A stretch of DNA of 64,000 nt from an uncultured Gammaproteobacteria bacterium (lineage in GTDB: Bacteria; Pseudomonadota; Gammaproteobacteria; Eutrophobiales; Eutrophobiaceae). A program made the translations under genes and the position numbers. The notes beneath the pieces are model-generated. The model had not been told where the DNA came from and made no database searches. It saw nothing but the letters and a program-made list of their open reading frames with translations. Positions within the stretch are counted from its first letter, which is position 1. The number at the start of each line of letters is the position of its first letter. Below, one piece after another: positions 38,776 to 47,018 of this stretch. The stretch spans positions 1 through 64,000 of the forward strand of contig OY282354.1 in NCBI GenBank assembly GCA_958295485.1. Reading direction: 5' to 3'.

Positions 38776-39465
38776 ATGCGCGCTCATTATTTGCAACATG
38801 TCCCGTTCGAGGGCTCAGACCACATCGAATCCTGGTTACAGCTGGTCAACGCCAAGGTTACGAGCACGAAGTTCTTTGAGAACCCCACGCTGCCGAAGGT
38901 TGATGACGTTGATTTACTGATCATCATGGGTGGGCCGATGAGTGTAAACGATGAGGCCGACTTTCCCTGGCTTGTCGCCGAAAAAGAGTTCATACGCGCG
39001 ATCATCGAGAAAGACAAGGCCGTTGTCGGTATTTGTTTAGGCGCCCAGTTGATTGCGAATGCCATGGGCGCTACGGTTTACCCGAACGAAGAAAAGGAAA
39101 TCGGCTGGTTTCCCATCGCCGGGACGCCAGCGGGCGATACGGGAGGGTTGTTCCCCTTCCCGGAAGAATTGTTGGTTTTCCACTGGCATGGTGAAACCTT
39201 CGACCTGCCGGAGAAGGCTGTCCGGCTTGCCCGGAGCGCGGCCTGTGAGAACCAGGCGTTTCAACTGGGCAGTCGCGTTATCGGCCTTCAGTTTCACCTG
39301 GAAACGACGCCTGCCGGCGCCCGCGAAATCGTCCGTTACTGTCGTGATGAACTACTGCTGTCCCGTTACGTGCAAACAGAAGCGGAAATCCTTGCAGCCG
39401 GGCAGGCGACCTATGACGTTATCCACTCCTGCATGAACGAGATACTGCAATTCGTCACCAGGTAA
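38776..39465 (+). CDS. Class I glutamine amidotransferase (GMP-synthase-like)
   Basis: The 229-residue stand-alone GATase1 domain has IIMGGPMSV (oxyanion region), nucleophile Cys in GICLGAQ and the His-Glu pair in GLQFHLETT. It would hydrolyse glutamine or gamma-glutamyl compounds; its acceptor is unknown. Its stop overlaps the next ATG (TAATG), and its 3' end is contained in the 173-bp triplication, so it is translationally coupled to short hybrid ORFs and then to the SAM hydrolase. Confidence 0.88.
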   Translation: MRAHYLQHVPFEGSDHIESWLQLVNAKVTSTKFFENPTLPKVDDVDLLIIMGGPMSVNDEADFPWLVAEKEFIRAIIEKDKAVVGICLGAQLIANAMGATVYPNEEKEIGWFPIAGTPAGDTGGLFPFPEELLVFHWHGETFDLPEKAVRLARSAACENQAFQLGSRVIGLQFHLETTPAGAREIVRYCRDELLLSRYVQTEAEILAAGQATYDVIHSCMNEILQFVTR

Positions 39466-39638
39466 TGATTGCATTATTCACGGACTACGGGTTGCAAGGC
39501 CCTTACCTGGGGCAGGTTGAGGCGACACTGCACAGGCTTGCGCCGGGAGAGAAGGTGATCAACCTGCTCGCCGACGCCCCGCGCCATGACGTTATCCACT
39601 CCTGCATGGACGAGATACTGCAATTCGTCACCAGGTAA
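39465..39638 (+). pseudogene. Hybrid mini-ORF 1: SAM hydrolase N-terminus fused to amidotransferase tail
   Basis: From ATG 39465 the frame encodes the first ~40 residues of the SAM hydrolase (MIALFTDYGLQGPYLG...) and then runs in frame into VIHSC...ILQFVTR, the amidotransferase C-terminus. It has 57 residues and both ends are coupled by TAATG. It arose from the triplication and is probably not functional. Confidence 0.85.
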
Positions 39639-39811
39639 TGATTGCATTATTCACGGACTACGGGTTGCAAGGCCCTTACCTGGGGCAGGTTGAGGCGACA
39701 CTGCACAGGCTTGCGCCGGGAGAGAAGGTGATCAACCTGCTCGCCGACGCCCCGCGCCATGACGTTATCCACTCCTGCGTGAACGAGATACTGCAATTCG
39801 TTACCAGATAA
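39638..39811 (+). pseudogene. Hybrid mini-ORF 2, second copy of the same fusion
   Basis: Same structure as the preceding mini-ORF, 57 residues, starting in TAATG at 39638 and ending in the TAATG that starts the complete SAM hydrolase gene. It has small sequence differences from the first copy. Confidence 0.85.
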
Positions 39812-40524
39812 TGATTGCATTGTTCACGGACTATGGGTTGCAAGGCCCTTACCTGGGGCAGGTTGAGGCGACACTGCACAGGCTTGCGCCGGGAGAGAAG
39901 GTGATCAACCTGCTCGCCGACGCCCCGCGCCATGATCCCAGGGCTTCGGCTTATCTCCTGGCGGCTTTCATCCGGGCCTTTGATGCAGGGACGATATTTT
40001 TTGCCGTGGTTGACCCCGGGGTAGGCGGTTTTCAGGACCAGCCGGTTGTACTCAAGGCGGACGGACGCTGGTACGCAGGCCCGGATAACGGCCTGTTTGA
40101 CATCGTTTGCCGGCGTAGTTCGCAGGTGCAATGTTGGCGCATAGACTGGCGCCCCGAAGCATTGTCCACCAGTTTTCATGGCCGGGATTTGTACGCGCCA
40201 GTAGTCGCCATGATCAGGAACAATGAAATTCCCGGCGCGGCAATTTCCTGGGAAGACCAGCATGGCTGGCCGGATGATTTATACGAGATTATCTACATCG
40301 ATCATTTCGGTAATTGCATGACCGGGGTCAGGGCCGAGATGCTGGATGATGCCGGGGTGATCAAAGTCAACGATACCCGTCTCGTCTTTGCCGATACCTT
40401 TTCTTCCGTCGCTTACGGCAGCGCCTTCTGGTACAGAAATTCCCAGGGCCTCATTGAAATCGCCGTGAACGGCGGCAGCGCGGCAGCTGAACTGAACCTG
40501 GAAACAGGGAACAAGTTAAAGTAA
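39811..40524 (+). CDS. SAM hydroxide adenosyltransferase (DUF62, SAM hydrolase)
   Basis: The 237-residue protein has FTDYGLQGPY at the start, DPGVGG, GPDNGLFD, SFHGRDLYAP and YIDHFGNC. These are the DUF62 motifs shared with fluorinase/chlorinase but typical of enzymes hydrolysing SAM to adenosine and methionine. The arginine that normally follows DPGVG is not obvious here (GGFQDQ). It is cytoplasmic and translationally coupled to the upstream short ORF. Its position after two SAM-dependent DNA methyltransferases is notable, though DUF62 genes are common in unrelated contexts. Confidence 0.88.
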   Translation: MIALFTDYGLQGPYLGQVEATLHRLAPGEKVINLLADAPRHDPRASAYLLAAFIRAFDAGTIFFAVVDPGVGGFQDQPVVLKADGRWYAGPDNGLFDIVCRRSSQVQCWRIDWRPEALSTSFHGRDLYAPVVAMIRNNEIPGAAISWEDQHGWPDDLYEIIYIDHFGNCMTGVRAEMLDDAGVIKVNDTRLVFADTFSSVAYGSAFWYRNSQGLIEIAVNGGSAAAELNLETGNKLK

Positions 40525-40579
40525 GAAGTTTGAAAGGGGTGAGGGTATTGCAAAAGGGACGCTGGAAAGGCCCGTCGGC

Positions 40580-40663
40580 CCCGTCATTCTGAGCCGCAAG
40601 CGAAGAATCTATATCGAACAAAAGCATGGATTCTTCGTCGCTATGCTCCTCAGAATAACGGGG
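40580..40663. repeat. Imperfect palindromic repeat element (REP/MITE-like)
   Basis: Left arm 40580-40609 (CCGTCATTCTGAG...CGAAGAATC) and right arm 40629-40663 (GATTCTTCG...CTCAGAAT.ACGGG) are inverted copies around a 19-bp spacer. Sequences of this CGTCATTCTGAG...GAAGAATC kind are familiar dispersed palindromes in many bacterial genomes. No gene lies within. Confidence 0.8.
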
Positions 40664-40742
40664 TTCTCACTAATGGATGCGCTGAGTCATGTAGTCTTCC
40701 GCCTGATAAGGATACGATTTTATACTTTACGAGAGGTGTACC

Positions 40743-40991
40743 ATGCGCACAACACTGGATATTGACACCACAGTTTTAGTGGCGGTGAAAGAATTGGCTC
40801 AACGGGAAAATAAGACGGCTGGGCAAGTGGTATCGGAACTGCTCCGTCAGGCATTGAACATCCGATCCAACCCCGTTCGAGCGGAGAAATCCACTGACAA
40901 AGGGCATTATGGTTTTGCGCCCTTTCCCCCGCGTGGGGGCGTCGTGACTAACCAGGTTATCAATGACCTGCGCGAAAAAACGGGAGATTGA
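40743..40991 (+). CDS. VapB-like ribbon-helix-helix antitoxin (orphan)
   Basis: The 82-residue protein begins MRTTLDIDTTVLVAVKELA, the RHH DNA-binding fold, and ends GFAPFPPRGGVVTNQVINDLREKTGD, the toxin-binding tail common to VapB partners of PIN-domain VapC. AGAGG lies a few bases before the ATG. The expected toxin start follows four bases after the stop, but it breaks off after eight codons (see 40995-41021). Confidence 0.8.
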   Translation: MRTTLDIDTTVLVAVKELAQRENKTAGQVVSELLRQALNIRSNPVRAEKSTDKGHYGFAPFPPRGGVVTNQVINDLREKTGD

Positions 40992-40994
40992 ACC

Positions 40995-41021
40995 ATGAGA
41001 GCGTTATCAAATATCATTTAG
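40995..41021 (+). pseudogene. Stub of a PIN-type toxin gene (MRAL...)
   Basis: ATGAGAGCGTTA encodes MRAL, the usual first residues of VapC toxins paired with this antitoxin type; the frame then stops at 41021. On the opposite strand, ATGATATTTGAT (about 41009-41020) encodes MIFD, a typical start for the toxin of the convergent Phd-like antitoxin. The two toxin genes seem deleted and joined start to start. This is an inference from a few codons. Confidence 0.45.
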
Positions 41022-41258
41022 TTGTCGTCCTTTTCTTTCCTGTTTAATCCGTTCTATCGCAGTGTAAGGATCGTCGCCGGCGCGCCTGTTGAAATAAGCA
41101 TTCATAATATTTTCATCAAAGGTATCCTTTTCCATATCTACAGGATTGACCAAGCCGATGACTTCACCGTGAAAGGTCAATTCAACCATTTCTCCACGTT
41201 CGAGCGCGCAACGTAATTCATACGTGCTTGTTCTCAGGTTCGTTAATGACAGTTGCAT
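41007..41258 (-). CDS. Phd-like antitoxin (orphan)
   Basis: The 83-residue protein MQLSLTNLRTSTYELRCALERGEMVELTFHG.VIGLV has the Phd/YefM shape: a strand-helix start, the LERGE turn and the GEVIGLV strand. A helical acidic/basic tail follows (AIERIKQERKGRQLND). The last codons overlap an ATGATATTTGAT sequence that could be the start of a lost PIN toxin. It converges on the VapB-like gene. Confidence 0.65.
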   Translation of the reverse strand: MQLSLTNLRTSTYELRCALERGEMVELTFHGEVIGLVNPVDMEKDTFDENIMNAYFNRRAGDDPYTAIERIKQERKGRQLNDI

Positions 41259-41345
41259 ATTTCATTCTCCGGTTAACAGGGAACAGCATCAGCATAATAT
41301 ATATATTTCAAAGGGCAAGATAGTTATGGGAATTATATCGAATAA

Positions 41346-41561
41346 TCACAAGATGTCGGTGACGATGGCTGGGCTAAAAAAGACCAGCAGGTGGGTGGTG
41401 TTGACTGTCTGGTTGTCGCGCAGGATGTCGTGCAGGTAAGCGACGGTGCGCGGGTGGGGATCAGTCAGTTTGGTGGCGACGCGACAGGAGTGATCGAAGG
41501 CCGAGCGATTGGCCGGGCCGTTGCGGTTGCTGAGGGTGATTTCTGTCAGGGCGTAAGCCAT
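41346..41561 (-). pseudogene. Fragment of an HD-domain phosphohydrolase-like gene
   Basis: The 71-residue frame contains FDHSCRVATKLTDPHPRTVAYLHDILRDN, which looks like the His...HD core (L.DPH.R.VA.LHDV.ED) of small HD-domain proteins, but it lacks the rest of the fold and ends in the left inverted repeat. Probably a remnant; a small intact gene is less likely. Confidence 0.4.
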
Positions 41562-41672
41562 GCGGGCCGGGGTGGTGGGGGTGTGGGCGCGGGGTGGTGG
41601 GTTTGGGCATGGGGGGTCTCTTTTTGTGATTTTGTCTATTTGGCAGATTTGTTGAGAATAGTGCGTCTCTGA

Positions 41673-42344
41673 TTAAAGCTCTAGATCGTATTCGGATTCT
41701 TTATCTTTATTCTGGATGTGAGTTTTAACGGAATTAAGCGCTGTAATCGTTGCATTGAAGGATTTGTTTTTAACGAAGCGGTCTTTGGGCCATTGTTTTT
41801 TATATAGTGCGTGAATTGATGTATTGTTGGCCAGTTTTTCTAAGTTGTTCAGGTTTTGCTCGGTGAGTTCCTGTTTATGGTGGTTGGCAATGAAGCCTAG
41901 ATCATAGAAATCGCGGGCTTTTACTCTTTTAGATGCGGCGTGGAGTTTACCTCCGCAGATTTTATTGATGGTATAAACTTTGAAGCCGGGTTTGGAATGA
42001 ATGTCGGCGCTGGGTATATGACAGTTGTTTTTGGTTTCTATTTTTAGTATAGCCTTTTTAACTTTTTCTGTTGAGTAAGTAATGTAGGCTCGAGTGGTTG
42101 TGTCGGTGTGTTTTTTGCTGGTGATTTTATAATGTATTCGGTGCTGGTTACTCATAATGTTATTTAGATGAGGTACCAGATCTATTTTAGTGTTTGAATC
42201 GTAGTCGATGTCTTCTGAATAACGATCCAGGTTATAGGCTAGCATTAGCGCGCCACCGCCTTTTAGAACCAGGCGTTTATCCGCTAGTCCTTTGACAATG
42301 GTTTGGATTAATACTTTATGTATGCGATCGGGTATGTCGCTCAT
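41673..42344 (-). CDS. AbiEii-type nucleotidyltransferase toxin-like protein
   Basis: The 223-residue protein has LVLKGGGALMLAYNLDRYSEDIDYDS (28-50), the nucleotidyltransferase GG[S/G]AL...R.S.DID(Y) motif of AbiEii/AbiGii. A conserved-looking helical region follows (YTINKICGGKLHAASKRVKARDFYDL). AbiEii toxins add nucleotides to tRNAs and arrest growth in phage-infected cells. Its start overlaps the upstream gene's stop by ATGA, so the pair is co-translated. The upstream partner is not a recognisable AbiEi antitoxin. AT-rich codon use differs from the neighbouring core genes. Confidence 0.8.
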   Translation of the reverse strand: MSDIPDRIHKVLIQTIVKGLADKRLVLKGGGALMLAYNLDRYSEDIDYDSNTKIDLVPHLNNIMSNQHRIHYKITSKKHTDTTTRAYITYSTEKVKKAILKIETKNNCHIPSADIHSKPGFKVYTINKICGGKLHAASKRVKARDFYDLGFIANHHKQELTEQNLNNLEKLANNTSIHALYKKQWPKDRFVKNKSFNATITALNSVKTHIQNKDKESEYDLEL

Positions 42345-42859
42345 GCGGCATTTTCCCAGGTCATTTTTTGCCAGTTGTGCCAGTCTTTAAGGTTAACAGC
42401 CAGGGGGGTGTTTTTGATGTCGTTTATGATCAGTTGGAAGTCGTCCATGATCGCCTGGATCCTTTCGTCGTTATCAATCCAGGCATACACGTCAACGGTT
42501 AAGCCTTTGGTGTCGCGGGTGAGCACGAAGTCTTCGTAAAGGAGATCAACTGCGGCGCGATGGTGGGTGGCGATAACGTAGGGTCCGGGAAAGTTTTCCC
42601 AGAAGTCCAAGGATCGACAGTCGGGGAGGGATTCGTAATTTTGATACGTGTAAAGTCCTTTTTGGCCTAACCAGGGAAGTGTGTTGACTTCGCATTCTTC
42701 ACCGGCGTATTGCAGGTTTTCCGGGAGTAATTGGAGTGAATGCCAGTCGCCGCCATTGTCGGTGGGGTCGGTGGTATTTAATGCGCTCCATAGTGAGATG
42801 TAAACGCGGCCTTCTTTGCATTTATTAGGTGTTGTAGTTGTGATCGGATGAATTTTCAT
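42341..42859 (-). CDS. Unknown protein coupled to the AbiEii-like gene (candidate antitoxin)
   Basis: I do not recognise this 172-residue protein. It begins MKIHPITTTTPNKCKEGRVYISLWSAL and is rich in Trp, Asp and Asn, with no membrane segment or signal. The C-terminal part (WIDNDERIQAIMDDFQLIINDIKNTP) is helical and acidic. It precedes the AbiEii-like gene with an ATGA overlap, the usual position of an antitoxin, but it lacks the winged-helix start of AbiEi. Antitoxin activity is inferred only from position. Confidence 0.6.
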   Translation of the reverse strand: MKIHPITTTTPNKCKEGRVYISLWSALNTTDPTDNGGDWHSLQLLPENLQYAGEECEVNTLPWLGQKGLYTYQNYESLPDCRSLDFWENFPGPYVIATHHRAAVDLLYEDFVLTRDTKGLTVDVYAWIDNDERIQAIMDDFQLIINDIKNTPLAVNLKDWHNWQKMTWENAA

Positions 42860-43041
42860 TATGTAATTCCTATAAAAAAGGGCGCTTTCGCCTGATTTGA
42901 TGACTGTAATTTGGTTGGGGGATTTGTCAAGTTTTTTGGGGGGAGAGGGGGCAGGGGTGGAGATTTTGTTTGGTTATTTGTTGTTTTTATTTTGTGACTA
43001 TTCGATATAATTTCCATAGTTATAACCCTGTTCCGGTGGCG

Positions 43042-43233
43042 GCAGTAGCGCTTATCTCCGGCCCAGGTTTTTCAGTTTCGCTGATAGCAGTTGGTTGACC
43101 TGCTTCGGGTTGGCCTTGCCTTTGGATTTTTTCATTACCTGGCCGACGAAATAGCCGACCAGTTTTCCCTGTTTTTCCGGCGGGGCGTTCCGGTACTGCT
43201 CTAATTGCGCGCCGCTTTCGGCTATGACTTCAT
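43042..43233 (-). pseudogene. gatB: Inverted partial copy of gatB 3' end
   Basis: The reverse strand here repeats gatB from its codons for [14 protein letters not shown] to the stop and a few bases beyond, with only a handful of substitutions. There is no upstream gatB sequence; the similarity starts abruptly at 43233 within ATGAAGTC. It marks the right boundary of the accessory island and forms a ~190-bp inverted repeat with 35903-36095. Confidence 0.92.
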
Positions 43234-43261
43234 ATGAAGCGCTATCGGATTCTTAAACCGG

Positions 43262-43915
43262 TTATCCTGTCAGAAATGCGTTTACGAGGGAGAGCATGAA
43301 GCTCACCATGGGTTGCAGGATTTTTCCCAGGACGCCGGTGAAGATCAGGGCGATCAGGATCAGCAGTCCCCAACGTTCCAGGCTGTTGTATCTTTGCGCG
43401 GCGACGGGGGAAAGGAAGGCGGTTACGATGCGGCTGCCGTCCAGGGGAGGCAGGGGCAACAGGTTCAGGACGATCAAGACGATATTGATGATGATCCCCA
43501 CCTTCGCCATTTCAACGAATAAGATTGACGTGTAGGAAATGCCGTGACTTGCTCCATACAGGATCATCAGCAACAGCGTCCATAATACCAGCATGATGAC
43601 GTTCGCGCCCGGCCCTGCCGCCGCAACCAGCGCCATGTCGCGCCGGGGATTATTCAGGTTGCGCCAATTCACGGGCACCGGTTTTGCCCAGCCGAATGCA
43701 AAAGGCGTCAAGATAATCATTACGAGGGGGACGACAATGGTGCCGACCGGGTCGATGTGTTTTACCGGGTTCAGGGTCAGCCGGCCGGACAGCCTCGCCG
43801 TTTGATCCCCCAGTTTACTGGCGACCCAGCCGTGGGCGACTTCGTGCACGGTGATGGCAAATATGATGGGGACGGCGGCGGTGAATATTTTTTCTATTAA
43901 AGAGAGTTCAGACAT
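43262..43915 (-). CDS. Site-2 protease family (M50) membrane metalloprotease
   Basis: The 217-residue polytopic protein has the zinc motif HEVAHGW (His24, Glu25, His28) in the first membrane segment and NLLPLPPLDGSRI carrying the third ligand Asp. It belongs to the compact S2P-like group without PDZ domain. It would cleave substrates within the inner membrane; its target is unknown. It lies just beyond the gatB copy and near two small genes on the same strand. Confidence 0.9.
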   Translation of the reverse strand: MSELSLIEKIFTAAVPIIFAITVHEVAHGWVASKLGDQTARLSGRLTLNPVKHIDPVGTIVVPLVMIILTPFAFGWAKPVPVNWRNLNNPRRDMALVAAAGPGANVIMLVLWTLLLMILYGASHGISYTSILFVEMAKVGIIINIVLIVLNLLPLPPLDGSRIVTAFLSPVAAQRYNSLERWGLLILIALIFTGVLGKILQPMVSFMLSLVNAFLTG

Positions 43916-43972
43916 GAGAAATGTTAGCGGAGTTATTCAGGGAAACCCGGGACAATTCAGGGCTTCCCTGGT

Positions 43973-44170
43973 TCAGTTCCTGGCGATGACGATCAAAAAC
44001 ACGATGAACAGGACAACTACGCCAATGGGTATCAGCGCGCTTGACCAATCCGGATTTTCGGCTTCCTTGCTTTTCTTGAGCGCGGCTTTCGCGCCGGGCC
44101 AGAAGAAAAGCAAGATGCCGGCGCCTAAAATTCCGATCAAAATTTGTTCAAATAATCCCATAACGTTCAT
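43973..44170 (-). CDS. Small two-helix membrane protein, unknown
   Basis: The 65-residue frame has two hydrophobic helices (LFEQILIGILGAGILLFFWPG and ALIPIGVVVLFIVFLIVIA) joined by a basic-acidic loop (KAALKKSKEAENPDW). The composition is protein-like, and it sits 57 bp upstream of the site-2 protease gene on the same strand. Function unknown; a substrate or partner of the protease is a guess. Confidence 0.6.
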   Translation of the reverse strand: MNVMGLFEQILIGILGAGILLFFWPGAKAALKKSKEAENPDWSSALIPIGVVVLFIVFLIVIARN

Positions 44171-44232
44171 GCAATAACCGGCATGGTTATTTTACTCCAG
44201 GCATGAACCCCAGGCATCAATGGGACATAAAT

Positions 44233-44256
44233 AAAACCCCGCAGGCGCGGGGTTTT
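44233..44256 (-). terminator. Intrinsic terminator after the cold-shock gene
   Basis: AAAACCCCGC (44233-44242) pairs perfectly with GCGGGGTTTT (44247-44256) across a four-base loop. On the minus strand it is followed by a T-rich run. It lies 21 bp beyond the cold-shock gene stop and could act in both directions. Confidence 0.9.
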
Positions 44257-44277
44257 ATTGACCAGGTTCCAGCCTGC

Positions 44278-44487
44278 TCAATTGACAACAATCACCTCAG
44301 TAGCATGGAACCCTTTTGGTCCCTGCTCAGCGACATAGGTGACACTCTGTCCTTCATTCAAAGTCTTATATCCTTCGGATTTAATGGATGAATAATGAAC
44401 GAAAATGTCATCCCCTCCGTCGGTCGGCTCAATAAAACCAAAACCTTTGGAATTGTTGAACCACTTTACGGTACCCCTCGTGCTCAT
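44278..44487 (-). CDS. cspA: Cold-shock domain protein (CspA family)
   Basis: The 69-residue single OB-fold has RNP1 KGFGFIEP and RNP2 DIFVHYSSI, the nucleic-acid-binding motifs. It is an RNA chaperone, either cold-induced or constitutive. AGGGGGAAA precedes the ATG. A strong promoter lies about 110 bp upstream, which leaves a long 5' untranslated region as in known cold-shock genes, and an intrinsic terminator follows. It is thus a monocistronic unit. Confidence 0.95.
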   Translation of the reverse strand: MSTRGTVKWFNNSKGFGFIEPTDGGDDIFVHYSSIKSEGYKTLNEGQSVTYVAEQGPKGFHATEVIVVN

Positions 44488-44595
44488 ACTGCATTTCCCC
44501 CTGTTTTTTATAGATTACCAAGTTTCAGCTACCCAATGCGCGGCAGGAACAAAAGTAAACTTCTGACGCTACCTGCATCAATGACAGCGTTTCAC

Positions 44596-44624
44596 AGCAT
44601 AATCAATTTTTATTCTGTTGCCAA
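44596..44624 (-). promoter_or_regulatory. Sigma-70 promoter of the cold-shock gene
   Basis: On the minus strand TTGGCA (44619-44624) and TATGCT (44596-44601) are separated by 17 bp, a good sigma-70 match. The predicted transcript has a ~100-nt leader before the ATG at 44487, fitting leader-based thermoregulation known in cspA. Confidence 0.65.
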
Positions 44625-45438
44625 ATCTAATTACGGCAATGGGGATTGTTCCGCTTCGACGTCAGCTTATATTGTATTCGACAACGGCGGCGCCGGTACC
44701 GTAGAGGGGACCATAGGCATGCACTGTGGCGCTGTCAAACCGACCGCCGAGGGCGCCCAGGATAAATGCAAAGTGTTTGAACCCCATGTCCACCCGTGCC
44801 GCGCCGGCATAGTCGGGGCAGGCCTGCAACAGGGTATCTACCTCACCTCGCTCCATCATGGACAGGATTTTTTTGTTCCATTCATCTTCATCGGCATTGG
44901 CGATTTTGTCTTCCCCGATGTCAATGACGTGCCGATAAATCGACCCTGACAACCCCCCCACGCCAATAACGGCTAATTTTCGATCAAGTTCGGCGGCGGT
45001 CTCCGCGGCAACCCGGCCCAATGACTCTGTCATCCGCCAATCGTGGTAGAGATTATTTGAAGTAATGCCCAGGGGTATGGCTGAATCCGGGTTAAGAAAA
45101 TTCGATGCGACAATGGAGCCGGTATCCACGGGAAAGTGATCGTAGTCCACGCCTTTGGCCTTGATGCCAGACTCAGCAGTCTTCTTCAGGGCCAGCTCGG
45201 CGAATTCAACGTCGATCCGCATATTGAAAGGCAGGTCGCCATACTCATGCCAGTTCTCATCCACGTGCAGACCCTGCAGGACCGCGCGGGTCTGCCACAA
45301 TTGGTCCAATACGGCGATCCACTGGGTGGAATAGATGACGATCAAGTCAGGGCCGGAGGCGACCAGGGCCTTGCCGGCCGTTTCCATGGCGACAGCGATT
45401 TCGCCCCAGGGAGGATTATCCCTTTGTACGTAAGGCAA

Positions 45439-46539
<1,101 letters not shown>

Positions 46540-46548
46540 TCATTTCAT

Positions 46549-46986
46549 TTAAGGCGGTCCAGGCTTGTATGCGATCGCCTTGATTTCTATCAACAAGTGC
46601 GGGTGCGGCAACTGGTGGACGGCGACGGTAGTGCGGGCCGGACCATCAAAGTCGAACACCTCCGCATAGACCTCATTATACCCGCCAAAGTCATTCATGT
46701 TCACTAAAAAGGCCGATATTTCCACAAGGTTTTCCAATGTCGCGTCAAACCTCGCCAGTATGTCGGCAATATGCCTCAATACCGCCCGGGTCTGTATCCG
46801 AATATCCAGTTTCGTCGTGCCCATTGCATCGAATTCCGCCCCTTCTATGGTATTGTCGGGACGCCTTGCGCTGGTACCGGAGACAAAGATAAAATCGCCA
46901 ACCCGTTTGGCGTGGGGATACCTGCCCCTGGGCGTCGCCTTGTCCTCCAGTACTTTTGCCTCGGAACCACTCATGCAACCCATCAT
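46549..46986 (-). CDS. RidA-family deaminase, 2-aminomuconate-deaminase-like
   Basis: The 145-residue RidA protein has [30 protein letters not shown] and [15 protein letters not shown] with the family's catalytic Arg. The [11 protein letters not shown] motif resembles AmnD-type 2-aminomuconate deaminases more than housekeeping RidA, which fits the adjacent aminophenol-type dioxygenase genes. ATG codons at 46986, 46983 and 46974 are all possible starts. Confidence 0.78.
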   Translation of the reverse strand: MMGCMSGSEAKVLEDKATPRGRYPHAKRVGDFIFVSGTSARRPDNTIEGAEFDAMGTTKLDIRIQTRAVLRHIADILARFDATLENLVEISAFLVNMNDFGGYNEVYAEVFDFDGPARTTVAVHQLPHPHLLIEIKAIAYKPGPP

Positions 46987-47018
46987 AGCACGGTTTGTTT
47001 TCAGCGAACGGGTAATTA

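Larger units (their letters stand above)
39415..39933 (+). repeat. 173-bp tandem triplication spanning a gene junction
   Basis: Three head-to-tail copies begin at 39415, 39588 and 39761 (period 173 bp). Each contains the last 51 bp of the amidotransferase gene and the first ~122 bp of the SAM hydrolase gene. Copies differ at a few positions (GCATGAACG, GCATGGACG and GCGTGAACG; CACCAGG against TACCAGA), so they are unlikely to be a simple assembly duplication. The junction carries an ATGA microhomology. Confidence 0.95.
41321..43022. mobile_element. 1.7-kb AT-rich segment bounded by 34-bp inverted repeats
   Basis: A 34-bp sequence at 41321-41354 (TAGTTATGGGAATTATATCG...) is found inverted at 42989-43022 with 29 of 34 positions identical and all differences transitions. 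Between them lie an HD-domain fragment, an AbiEii-like gene and its unknown partner. The segment is visibly more AT-rich than its surroundings. A TA dinucleotide flanks both ends. No transposase is encoded, so it would be a non-autonomous element or a relic. Confidence 0.6.

Noticed and set aside
36512..40524. A complete restriction-modification system or a BREX/DISARM locus
   Set aside because: Only methyltransferases are visible; no nuclease, helicase or other required partners are recognisable in the island.
43042..43233. A second functional gatB
   Set aside because: Only the last ~60 codons are present, with no start or upstream domains.
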